Origin: Leptoclinus maculatus
Lineage: Eukaryota > Chordata > Actinopteri > Perciformes > Stichaeidae
Assembly (NCBI GenBank): GCA_032191485.1
Contig: JAVDOI010000045.1
Span: forward strand, 793,393-857,392
Reading direction: 5' to 3'
DNA: 64,000 bases
Made by a program: the position numbers and the translations under genes. The notes below the pieces were generated by a model. The model was not told where the DNA came from, made no database searches, and was given only the letters and a program-made list of their open reading frames with translations. Below, one piece after another: positions 1-9,051 of the stretch (positions are counted from its first letter, which is position 1; each line of letters opens with the position of its first letter).

Positions 1-4
1 AATC

Positions 5-63
5 ATGATCATTATTATTAATTAGTCATTACATGTGACGGGGATCCTCAAAACGTATAAATA
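5..63 (+). promoter_or_regulatory. Core promoter of gene A: palindrome plus TATA box
   Basis: A TATAAATA box lies at 56-63. An 8-bp palindrome ATGATCAT lies at 5-12, about 44 bp upstream of the box. The same octamer lies 48 bp upstream of the TATA box of gene B (24185-24192, minus strand), which supports both as real promoter parts. Transcription is expected to start near 85-92. Confidence 0.6.
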
Positions 64-86
64 CATGAAGAGGTAGAGAGCAAAGA

Positions 87-171
87 CAAACTTCAGAGGA
101 ACAGAGATCCACCAAGTGACACCAAGGAAACCGCATCGCTTCACTTGACTTGACTTCACCGCATCATCCGA
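87..171 (+). other. Non-coding first exon of gene A
   Basis: The stretch between the expected start site and a strong donor (GTAAGT at 172-177) has no useful start codon in frame with the protein. It is inferred to be a 5' UTR exon. Genes B and C have the same TATA, UTR exon and donor arrangement. The 5' end is approximate. Confidence 0.5.
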
Positions 172-1663
172 GTAAGTGGAACATTTATCTTTCTTCTTAT
201 CCTTTTTATCTTCTATTCTTATCTTATTCAATGTTTAATGTTTTTGATTTCGCAATTATATGTTTGTCTTATTTCAATTAATTTGTACATGTCATCTGCG
301 TACAATCATCTCGGGACAGTAGGTGTTGTTGCTGATTAGAAAATAAACCCAGAGGAGAGATGATGACATGCTTCTTTTCTCCATGATTTGTCAATCAATA
401 TGTGAATTTATGAAGGGCTAACCTATCCACAGAAACCGCTATGAAATAAGACTATTTTATTAATAATAATAATAGTAATACATTTTATTTGTATTGCGCT
501 TGAAAAGGTACTCTACGGCATGGTAGAGATCTGGATTTTCTTTGGGGACCCGATCAGATCTATCTTTTGATGATAGATTATCGCAACTTCATTGCTTGCC
601 GTGTTTGAGAATATCAAACATTTGTTGGTTCTGGCTTTTCTGATTTGAGCATTTGCTGGCAGTGTTTTTGACTGTTAAAAAAGACAAAACAAATATTTAA
701 GGCATAACTCTGGCCTCTGAGCTTTCTTCTTTGTCATTTAACAGAATTTATGCTGATTGTGTGCATTTTACGCTAATGTTTTCCAGCCAAATCCTAAAGA
801 GGTGGTGTCTAACTGATTTTATTTATTGGATAAGAAGGATTTGGAAATCTATTTATTTGTTTTTTCGAGTAAATTCACTCAATGTTGACAGTGTACAAAG
901 CAACAATGTGCTCATGAGATTAGCTGTGTGTCTTTTAGGCATGTATTTTGGGTTTGAGCTGCTGTTGTGTTGAGTGCAAGTTTGAACTCTTACACCCTCC
1001 CAACAGCAGAACTTCCTTGTTGTAGTGCACAAAACCTGCATACAGAGAGATACAGAGAAATCACAGACACTCCAGAGTGTCTGTGATTTATTTGACAATC
1101 TGGAGGTCTGCGCAGGATTTTTCCTTTCTGTTAGTCTCTTATTCTTCTATCTTCTTCTTCTCTCATCTTTCATCCCGTCCAACAAAACCCAGTTGAAGCC
1201 CAGGGACTTTCTTTTAGACTAACGTTGTGCCGTGTCCCCCCTCATCCACTCAATGTTGACAAGTGTATAAAGCAACAAAATGCTGATGAGATTCTCTGTT
1301 TCATCCATGTTTCTTGGGTTCTATCAGTAATATCATATGAATCCATCACATAATTCCATCATATGTTGACATCATTATCTAACTGCTCAAATGTTTTTGA
1401 AATTTGGAAGACCACTTTTATGTCCACATGCAAAAACAAATTGGCCAATTTAATTGCACAGGGAAAAGGATTTCTGGATTTTCTTTTTATTACCACATAT
1501 TATGCGACACATTCTTAGAAACTATACCAATAATGAAACCTTAATGGCATTTTGAACTCTGTAATATTAGATCCTAAGTGGAAGAAAGCATGTTATTATT
1601 TTGCAAACAATCTGCATGTAGAGATTAAAAATCTCCTTTCTACTATTTTTTATTATCTTTCAG
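172..1663 (+). other. 5' UTR intron of gene A
   Basis: The intron runs from GTAAGT at 172 to a TTTCAG acceptor at 1661-1663. It contains an AAT-rich run and a short antisense LINE-like 3' tail around 455-545 (ATTTGTATTGCGCTT-type sequence). It also has a 15-bp perfect inverted repeat at 1058-1089 and a diverged local duplication of about 55 bp (872-930 against 1247-1303). I see no coding exon in it. Confidence 0.5.
1058..1089. repeat. Perfect short inverted repeat (hairpin)
   Basis: Two 15-bp arms (1058-1072 and 1075-1089) are exact reverse complements with a 2-bp centre (CA). The left arm reads AAATCACAGACACTC. It lies inside the first intron of gene A. Confidence 0.85.
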
Positions 1664-1720
1664 GAGATGATCATATGTAGTTTTGGAGGAGGAAGCGGAG
1701 AAAAACAGAAAAAAATCACG

Positions 1721-2295
1721 ATGATCATCAAGACCTTTATCGTTGTTCTTGTACTTGTTGGTAAGTAATTAAGAGTAATTTATGTATATATATATATATA
1801 TATATTGGGTTTTGTTTAGTTGGTTTCCTGTTTTATTCGGTCAGGGTTTAAGGCAAAAATGGTAGCAGTGAATGGACCCAAACGCAGAGAGACACGGGGG
1901 AACAGAGGGATGAATAACGATGACTTTAATTATTAAGAAAATGTTAAAAAAAAAACTTGCTGAGTAGGGGATTAAAAATATGTGGAACAAAAAGTCCAAG
2001 AAAACAAAACTACTTAACAGGAAACACGGCAGAGAAGACCAGGAATCATTATAGATCAAAACAGGGAGCAAAGCAGAGCAGGTAGCAGACGACACTAAGA
2101 CAGACGACACACAGGGTTTAAATACGCTGAGGAGGAAGCAGGTGATTAGACACAGGAAGATTCAATCAGGGGCGGGACAATCACACAGGCGAGAAAACAT
2201 ACAAAGGCAGGAAGTGAAGTGAATACAGGACACAAGAGGAAGGGAAATTCAAAATATAACAGGAAACCAACGAAACAAAGCCCAAGACCATCTAC

Positions 2296-2326
<31 letters not shown>

Positions 2327-3863
2327 TAAATCAAACCACAACTAAACATGACAATTTATGACTGAATTCTGACCGGCAGGAGCACCAGTGTCATCTGATC
2401 AAACAACGGTTGCACCACCTGCCACAGTGGGACAAAGTTCAGCAGCAACGGCAGCAGTGTCGACATCCACAGCAACAGCAGCAGCAGCAACAGCATTGGT
2501 GGCCTCAGCAGCAGCAGCGGCTGGAGCAACAGAATCCGCTGAAGTAGAAAAAGCAGTAACGGCTGCACTAGTGGCAGCTAGAGCCGCCACATTAGTAGCA
2601 GCAGGAAGTGTATCAGCAGTAGTGGCAGAACAAGCAGCCGAAGAGGCAGCAGATGCAGCTGACGAGGTACTTGCAGCATTACCATTACAATCAATAGGGT
2701 CGTCAGAAATAGTAGATGCAGCAATACTAGCAGCATTTGCGGCAAGACAATCAGCAGCTGCAGCATCTACGGCTTCGAAAACAGCAACGCCGAAAGCAAT
2801 TAAAGCGACTGAAGAAGCTGCAAAAAGACTATCAGAAGCAGCAGCAGCAGCATTAAAAGCCTTATCAGCAGTCACAGCAGAAGAAAGAGCAAAATTGCCA
2901 ATGGCAAGACGTGAGGCAATCGCCGTAGCAGAAAAAGTGGCAGACATAGCGGACGCCACAGCAATGATAGCAGGATTAGTAACAACAGCCGCAGCAGCAA
3001 ACAACAGAGAAATAATGACATTAACAGCACAGGCGGCAGCTAAATCTGCAATAGCAGCAGCGAATGCAGCAAAACCACTGCAAAGGATAGCCACAGATGC
3101 AGCAGCGACCACACCAACACCAGAAGTTACTGCAACAGCAACAGCGGCTACAGCAATAGGAGCAGCTGAAGCAAAGAAGGCAGCAGTGATAGGTACGACA
3201 GCAGCTGCTGCAGCAGCGGCAGCAACAGCCTCAGCAGCAGCAGCAGCCGCTGGACCAGGAGCAGGAGCAGCAGCAGCAAAGGCAGCAAGCGCTTCAAAAG
3301 CGGCAGCAATGGCCGCCACTTTACTTGCAAACGGGGAAATAACAGCAGAGGAGGCAGCGGCTAAAGCAAGGAACGCAGCTGAAGCGGCACGCGAAGCGTC
3401 GCTGGCAGCAATACAAGCGGCAAAATCAACAACACCGGCATCAGCAGGACTACGGGCAGCACAAATAGCAGCAGCAGCACTAAAAGCAGCAGGTGCAGCA
3501 AACACAGCAGCAGAGGCAGCAACGAAGGCGGCATCGTCAAATTCAACGCCAGAAATACTTTCCGTGGCTGAAAACGCCGCCGACGAAGTGGCCACGGAAT
3601 CAGATGAAGTGGCAGCAGACTTACAGAAGTTATTGTTGGACAACGCCATAACTGAAGCAGAGCGTGCATCAATAGCAGATGCGATGTTGGTGGCACAGAT
3701 GGCGAAAACAACAGCAAACGCAGTGCAATCGTCCATGGTGGCAGCATCATTAGGCACAGCACCCGGCCTGGTCACGTCAACAGCTGAAATGGCGGCGGCG
3801 ACAGCAACAGCAGCAGCGACGGGAGCAGGTACAGCGGCAGCGAGGGTTGTCAACGCGGCAACG

Positions 3864-3921
<58 letters not shown>

Positions 3922-4094
3922 GAGCCGGTGCAGCAGCAGCAGGAGCCGGTGCAACAACAGCAGCAGCAGGAGCCGGTGCAGCAGCAGCAGGAGCAGGAGG
4001 AACCTCAGTAGTCGCTTCATCAGCAGCTGTGATCAACAACAAATTCAGTCTCATTTCTGTCACAGTGGCTGTCATAGCTGCTGTCCTTCTATAA
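1721..4094 (+). CDS. Gene A: Ala-rich secreted, probably GPI-anchored protein (584 aa, two coding exons)
   Basis: Exon 1721-1760 encodes MIIKTFIVVLVLV and splits a Gly codon at a GTAAGT donor. Exon 2380-4094 follows a GGCAG acceptor (phase 1). I chose this start because the ATG opens a clear signal peptide and matches the 40-nt coding exon of gene B. The mature N-terminus (SSDQTTVAPPA) resembles that of genes B and C (SSTTTVAPTTT). The body, roughly residues 50-470, is mostly Ala with regularly placed E, K, R, D and Q, suggesting long amphipathic helices. Residues about 480-555 are poly-Ala and Gly-Ala, silk-like. The end, SSAAVINNKFS plus about 14 hydrophobic residues, looks like a GPI signal and matches the tails of B and C. 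The composition recalls type I antifreeze proteins, but I see no 11-residue Thr repeat. Function unknown; the gene model is well supported. Confidence 0.8.
1841..2350. repeat. Interspersed repeat in the coding-region intron of gene A
   Basis: The 619-bp intron (1761-2379) is filled by AT and TATG microsatellites (about 1783-1805 and 2297-2325) and a block of about 450 bp. Its phrasing (CCCAAACGCAGAGAGACA, GGGTTTAAATACGCTGAGGAGG, GGGGCGGGACAATCACACAGG) resembles a transposon-derived sequence I associate with teleost genomes. I cannot assign its class. The corresponding introns of genes B and C are only 105 bp, so the insertion is specific to gene A. Confidence 0.45.
3878..3918 (+). repeat. (GCA)n microsatellite inside gene A
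   Basis: About 14 near-perfect CAG/GCA triplets encode an uninterrupted poly-Ala run just before the Gly-Ala-rich C-terminal segment. Length variation would stay in frame. Confidence 0.9.
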
Positions 4095-4660
4095 GGAGCA
4101 ACATAATTCAGCCACATTAGCATGTCAGGATTGATGGACCCATAGTTTACCTGTTGAATACAAAGATGGAGTTACTATTTAAATGTATTATTCTAATTAT
4201 CCTATTTATAATGTGTATGTGCAAATTATGAATCTTCAATCATTTGTCTTTCTTCAAAGTCAGAGCAGGCAGGAAAGGGTTACCTAATCCTCTAACTCAT
4301 GGGTAAAGTTCTCAAACTTTGAATAATTACTTTAGCTAATCAGTAACAAACATGGCTGATATTTAATCTAAATGATTATATGTATTATTGTATTCATTGT
4401 GTGCATGTTTGAGTTGGATTGCACATCAAGTGAAGAGCAGAAAATTGCCTCTAGATTCACTTAAGGTCAAGTTATTGTACTTCTGGTGTGTGTGTGTGTG
4501 TTAAGATGTCACAATTATGTTCATTTAAATGTAGTTCTTGATATTGAAGGATTGTATGAAATGATGTAAATAGCTTATTCTATAGTTTATTGTAATTGTT
4601 TGTGATTGTGAGCCGCTGCGCTAAACCTAATTAATGAATGAATATGTTCTCTTCTCAATC

Positions 4661-4666
4661 AATAAA
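4661..4666 (+). terminator. Likely polyadenylation signal of gene A
   Basis: AATAAA lies 567 bp after the stop codon, and I see no earlier canonical hexamer. This implies a 3' UTR of about 590 nt. The UTR (4095-4680) is AT-rich and contains a short TG run near 4488-4500. Confidence 0.5.
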
Positions 4667-4880
4667 TTAACCATAAATACATTTTTGCCTCATTCTGTTT
4701 CATTCAAAGCCCTCGACGAGCAGTTCAAACCCTCACATTTATTTGAAATTCTAGCACAGATTCCATATTGTTCAAAATATGCCAATTTTGGGCAGTCTCG
4801 AAATATACGAATATTTGAATATCTCACTCATATAAACATCATATAGAGCTGAAACAAGATGATAGAGAGTATATATAAAC

Positions 4881-4977
4881 ACATCAACGGAATTAAAAAG
4901 GGGCGTAAAAATAAACTGAGTCATTCCAGTGCTCTGAAGCCGAGTAAAGGTCACAAGCTTGTTTTGATGTACCGATT
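4881..4977. repeat. Remnant of the duplicated unit, left piece
   Basis: From ATCAACGGAATTAAAAAGG to GTACCGAT this stretch is nearly identical to 28843-28938 in unit A and to the matching part of unit B near 49490-49580. In units A and B the sequence continues directly into CACTGTCGG, which here is found only at 11969. I see no supported gene in it. A small open frame exists but shows no known motif. Confidence 0.8.
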
Positions 4978-5215
4978 TGACTCAGCTAGCCCACATCCAC
5001 AGCTGCTCATTGACTTTGGGTGTGAAGAGGGTGTGTTCTTGTTGGGGAATTTTTAATCACTGTGTAATTAGATGAGCGTTACATGCTGTTCCTCATTTCA
5101 ACAAGGAAACAAGCCTTGTTCTGTCCATGTATTGTTACTTTGTCTCAATTATTTGTGTATTTGACATACCGTACATCACGTCATGATGTTGTTTACATAT
5201 ATTTGTTGATCTCAG
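4978..5215 (+). pseudogene. Chitinase relic 1: end of chitin-binding domain and 3' UTR
   Basis: The relic starts abruptly inside the domain. The reading TQLAHPHPQLLIDFG is out of step, but the aligned frame gives HSCSLTLGVKRVCSCWG, which fits the C-terminal half of a chitin-binding type-2 (CBM14) domain (C-x9-C-x-C-W spacing at the end of vertebrate acidic chitinases). The following sequence (TTTTTAATCACTGTGTAATTAG and on to about 5215) is shared with relics 2 and 3 and is probably the old terminal-exon 3' UTR. The left edge coincides with a rearrangement breakpoint. Confidence 0.6.
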
Positions 5216-5785
5216 GGAATCTCTTAGCAACTGGCCAGGAACTACAGGAACCAGCCGTTTAACTGATCATGCCAGAAAGATAACTCCGTTGTTATTGTGT
5301 GTTGAAATGTGGTGTTTTCCCCCATATAGTTGAATGCAGCGAACATAGATTTAGATATTTTTGCTGTAGCCAGAGCTGTATACTAGAGATTGTAATTAAA
5401 TTGAGTGTAATGAGACTGGACTTCCTTAAAGACTTTGCTATCTAACCTCTAATCTTAAGGTTCCGTGGACTTACTACATTAAATGTGAAACTGAATGAGC
5501 ACACCCACAGCCGCTCATTAACGCTCTTCATGCGGCAGTGAAGGTCCTCTGCGGTGTGAGAGAGGAAGGGGGGACTTTCATTTTCATATAACGGGACTGC
5601 CCTAGCTGCAGTGCACACCAAGGAAGCACATATGAGCAGTCAAGATGGCGCTCTGTTGTCCAACTGCAGCCCCGAATTCACATGACTCTAAATTCAAAGC
5701 AGCAAGGCTGAAGCCTCAACAGAAGAGGAGGAGACAGATAGGGCTGGATTAGCCTACATCCAACACTGCAAAACAAATGTGGTCT
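5216..5785. other. Intergenic, no gene seen
   Basis: This is AT-rich, non-repetitive sequence with no supported exon, RNA gene or recognised transposon. It lies between chitinase relics 1 and 2. Confidence 0.4.
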
Positions 5786-5824
5786 TTAAAAAATACTACA
5801 ATTGCTTTGATTATCCTACAATAT

Positions 5825-6125
5825 TTCCCACTACCACCACCACAAAAACAACAACCACAACTCGCACTACCACAACATCCACCACTACCCTATCTGAATG
5901 ACTTGAAAACCGCTGTATTGGAAAGATCAATGAGCCTCATGCCAACCCTACTAACCCAAGAATGTTTTACAACTGTGCCACTCAGCTAGCCCACACCCAC
6001 AGCCGCTCATTGAAATTGGGTGTGAAGAGGGTGTGTTCTTGTTGGGGAATGTTTAATTACTGTGTAATTAGATGTGCTTTACAGGCTGTTCCTCATTTCA
6101 AAAAGGAAACTAGCCTTGTTCTGTT
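5825..6125 (+). pseudogene. Chitinase relic 2: Thr linker, chitin-binding domain, 3' UTR
   Basis: In one frame the sequence reads a short Thr-rich linker (TTKTTTTTRTTTTSTTTLSE), then an in-frame TGA near 5900, then a chitin-binding type-2 domain: ENRCIGKINEPHANP, TNPRMFYNCATQLAHTHS, RSLKLGVKRVCSCWG. The cysteine spacing matches the C-terminal domain of vertebrate chitinases, but one expected Cys is Arg (CGC; the same codon is TGC in relic 1). The stop codon and the lost cysteine mark it as a pseudogene. The catalytic GH18 exons are absent here. Confidence 0.7.
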
Positions 6126-6393
6126 GTCACAGCCCGGCTCAGAGACTGCAACAGACCAGGGAGACGAACAAGCAGGCTGCTAAGAAAGGCATTTTTATTT
6201 TTACACAAACATAAATGAAACAATACAAATGGTCGGTATCAGTTGTCAGTCCTGAGGTGCATGTATGGGTGTTTGTAGCAGTAAATGGCAATAACAGAAA
6301 TATCAACCCAAAAGAACAGTGTAATGCTGGTGGCTGAAAGGATCTCCTCTCCCCGAGAGCAAGGCTGCCAAATAAAGATGGTATTTAAGCCAC
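6126..6393. repeat. Probable interspersed repeat inserted in chitinase relics
   Basis: This block separates relic 2 from the linker of relic 3 and contains phrases such as GGCATTTTTATTTTTACACA and AAGGCTGCCAAATAAAGATGG. It supplies the non-chitinase start of an open frame (6285 onward) that runs into the poly-Thr tract. The class is not assigned. Confidence 0.35.
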
Positions 6394-7140
6394 ACACAAC
6401 TGCCACTACCACAAACATCCCCACGACAACAACCACTACAACCACCACTACAACCACCACTACAACCACCACGACAACAACCACAACAACCACCACTACA
6501 ACCACCACAACAACCACCACTACAACCACCACTACAACCACCACAACAACCACCACTACAACCACCACAACAACCACCACTACAACCACCACAACAACCA
6601 CCACTACAACCACCACAACAACCACCACTACAACCACCACAACAACCACCACTACAACCACCACTACAACCACCACTACAACCACCACAACAACCACCAC
6701 TACAACCACCACAACAACCACCACTACAACCACCACTACAACCACCACTACAACCACCACAACAACCACCACTACAACCACCACTACAACCACCACAACA
6801 ACCACCACTACAACCACCACTACAACCACCACGACCCTATCTGAACAACCTGAAAACCCTTGTATTGGAAATATCAATGGGCACTATGCCAACCCTGTTG
6901 ATCCAACAATGTTTTACAACTTTGCCAATCAAATAGCCCACACCCACAGCTCCTTGGGAAATTGGGTGTTGAGTAGGTGTGTTCCTGTTAGGACATTTTT
7001 AATCACTGTGTAATTAGCTTTGCCTTACATGCTGTTCCTCATTTCAACAAGGAAACAAGCCTTGTTTTGTCCATGTATTGTTAGGTATGACATACCTTAC
7101 ATCATGTCATAATGTTGTTTTACATATATCTGTTGATCCC
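6394..7140 (+). pseudogene. Chitinase relic 3: expanded poly-Thr linker and chitin-binding domain
   Basis: The frame reads ATTTNIP, then about 135 consecutive Thr codons (to about 6832), then TLSEQPENPCIGNINGHYANP, VDPTMFYNFANQIAHTHS. This is the Thr linker plus chitin-binding type-2 domain of a chitinase last exon. A key Cys is Phe (FYNF). A 2-bp deletion after HTHS shifts the frame, and the restored frame contains TAG codons. The 3' UTR-like tail to about 7140 matches relics 1 and 2. This is a pseudogene whose linker has become a minisatellite. Confidence 0.7.
6425..6832 (+). repeat. ACAACCACCACT minisatellite (12/24-bp units)
   Basis: About 400 bp of near-perfect 12-mers (ACAACCACCACT), alternating with a variant containing ACAACA, encodes pure poly-Thr on + and poly-Val on -. 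It grew from the chitinase Thr linker, as the flanking chitin-binding domain shows. The poly-Val open frame on the minus strand is a shadow. Confidence 0.9.
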
Positions 7141-7459
7141 ACCCGTGTGGGAAAGTATTTCTTGAAAGCTGTAGTTTGTTGTTTATTGCAGTGCTACTAT
7201 CTTACATTAGGCGAGTATCTTTATTTTTTTGGTCACACAGTATAAATATCGACTTTTGTGCAGGCAATAAAGCAATTGACAGCTTGCAATGTCACATTAT
7301 AGTATTATAAAAAAAGGTTGTGTCATTAGTAACCCTTTGAAATAAACAATCATTCACAATCAGTCACAACTGTGACCAGTGGGATAAAGTGTAAATATTT
7401 ATAGACTGAAATAACATATCTCTCCTAGAATTATTAACACATTCAAAACTCTGTTGCAG

Positions 7460-7920
7460 GCACTAATACATTAGGTACACCTCGATGCATTTAGCCATGT
7501 AGACATGGTCAGGACGATCTGCCAAAGTTCAAAAACAATCATCAGAATGGGGAAGAAAAGTGACTTTGAACATATCAGGGTTGTTGGTGCCAGAAAGGCT
7601 GGTTTGAGTATTTCAGAAACTGCTGATCTACTGTGATTTTCATGGACAACCATCTCTCGGGTATGTAGAGAATGGTCAAAAAAGGGAAACAGATATGTAG
7701 AGGAGCATTTCTGAACACATAACACGTTAAACCTTGAAAGCAACGATGACACCGGGTGCCACTCTTGTCACACAACAACAGGAAACTGAGGCTACAATTG
7801 GCACGGGCTCTCCAAAGTTGGACAGTAGCAGATTGGAAAAACGTTGCCTGGTCTGATGAGTCTCGATTTCTGCTGCGACATTCAGATGGTAGGTTCAGAA
7901 TGTGTCATAAACAATGTGTT
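7460..7920 (+). mobile_element. Degenerate Tc1-like transposase fragment
   Basis: Conceptual pieces read MGKKSDFEHIRVVGARKAG, LSISETADLL, a stop, then TTISRVCREWSKKGN, and after an internal deletion RKLRLQLARALQSWTVADW and KNVAWSDESRFLLRHSDGR. These match the helix-turn-helix and first catalytic region (WSDES) of fish Tc1-family transposases. Stops and a missing middle show it is dead. No terminal inverted repeats were identified. Confidence 0.75.
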
Positions 7921-7924
7921 CTGG

Positions 7925-8475
7925 GTCTATCCCGGGTCCTCTTCTTAGTTAGAGATGCCGCGAAAACCTCTAAAGGGAGGCATCCAGATCCAAAAACCAC
8001 CCCAGCAACCGGCTCTACTCCAAGCTTTCTGCAGATGTTTGAGTTCTCACCCTATCTCTAAGGCTGAGGCCAGCCACCCTACGGAGGAAGCATTTTGACC
8101 ACTTGTATCTTTACCCAAAGCTCATGAATATAAGAGAGGGTTTGAACGTAGATGGACTGGTAAATCAAGAGCTTTTGCTCAATTCCCTCTTCATCACAAC
8201 GGTACGATACAACGCCCACGTCCCTGCTGACGATGCACGAACCGTCTATCCATCTCCTGCTCCATTTCACAACAGTGAACAAGATCCCATAACCTTTAAC
8301 CGCCTATGCTTGGGGCAGTGACTCAATCTCAACCCGTAGAGCGCAATCCGCTTTTTTTTGGTAGGGAACCATGACCTCAGACATGGAGAGTCAAGTAATG
8401 ACTCTTATCCCAACCGCTTCACACTTAGCCGCAAGGCCCCACAGTGCGTGCTGAAGGTCACTTTTCTTTCCATTA
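7925..8475 (-). mobile_element. Degenerate RTE/Rex3-like LINE fragment
   Basis: On the minus strand the conceptual reading includes EIDRRIG-like WSRRWIDG, then LLIYQSIYVQTLSYIHELWV. This is the C-terminal part of the reverse transcriptase of the widespread fish RTE/Rex3-like elements (consensus LSIYRSIYVPTLTYGHELWV). Several frameshifts are present. It abuts the Tc1 fragment. The family name is from memory of the motif. Confidence 0.65.
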
Positions 8476-8479
8476 GTGT

Positions 8480-9051
8480 ATAATTGCAAAATTGGAACAT
8501 TGGACATAATTGCCACAGCAAGACATCCGTCAGTCATCAGTCACAGCAGAGAGACAGTGTATGCTTCTTTCACCATTTGTAAGTATACCTTTTACTTTGA
8601 TCTTAACAATGCTATGTATATTGCTATACATATATTACATACAGGGATACTGTATGTGTGGGTGGATGCTGAGCACCACCATGTCCTTCCTACTCTATAC
8701 CTATACTTTTGGCATTTGATAGCTGTATTGTTTCATTTTTCTCTCAATTCTGGTCACTTAATTGGACAATTTAAATGTTTATCTAGGTGAGAATGGAGAA
8801 TATCCCACAGAATATGAAACTGACGTACTTTCTAAAGATGATGCAGCAAGTTTGTGTATTAAGCTGTGCGATTTTCTGACTTGAAATACATTTCTTTTGT
8901 GGGACCAATTTATTAATAAGAATAGCTCAGGGTGAGGATTTGTCTATTTAATAATTGTGTTTGTATTTTTTTCACTGCATATTAATCAAATGCTTCTGTT
9001 TTTGCTTATCCACATAGTGGCAAAATGTGAAAGCTCACTCTAACTGCAGGT
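8480..9051 (+). pseudogene. Chitinase relic: 5' UTR exon and signal-peptide exon
   Basis: A TATA-like TATAATT near 8480 is followed by a candidate UTR exon (about 8510-8578) ending at GTAAGT (8579). It is similar to 11855-11912. A second exon (9018-9049) follows a CACATAG acceptor and reads ATG-TGA-AAG-CTC-ACT-CTA-ACT-GCA-G before GTAAGG, i.e. M-stop-KLTLTA. This matches the short phase-1 signal exon of vertebrate acidic chitinases (M-x-KL-x-L-x-xG), with a premature stop at codon 2. No GH18 exon follows. Confidence 0.5.

Noticed and set aside
2399..4123. 574-codon minus-strand frame over gene A
   Set aside because: Same register effect. The plus strand has the signal peptide, splice sites and conserved tail.
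6239..6877. Poly-Val minus-strand frame of 212 codons
   Set aside because: Reverse complement of the poly-Thr minisatellite, with no gene context.
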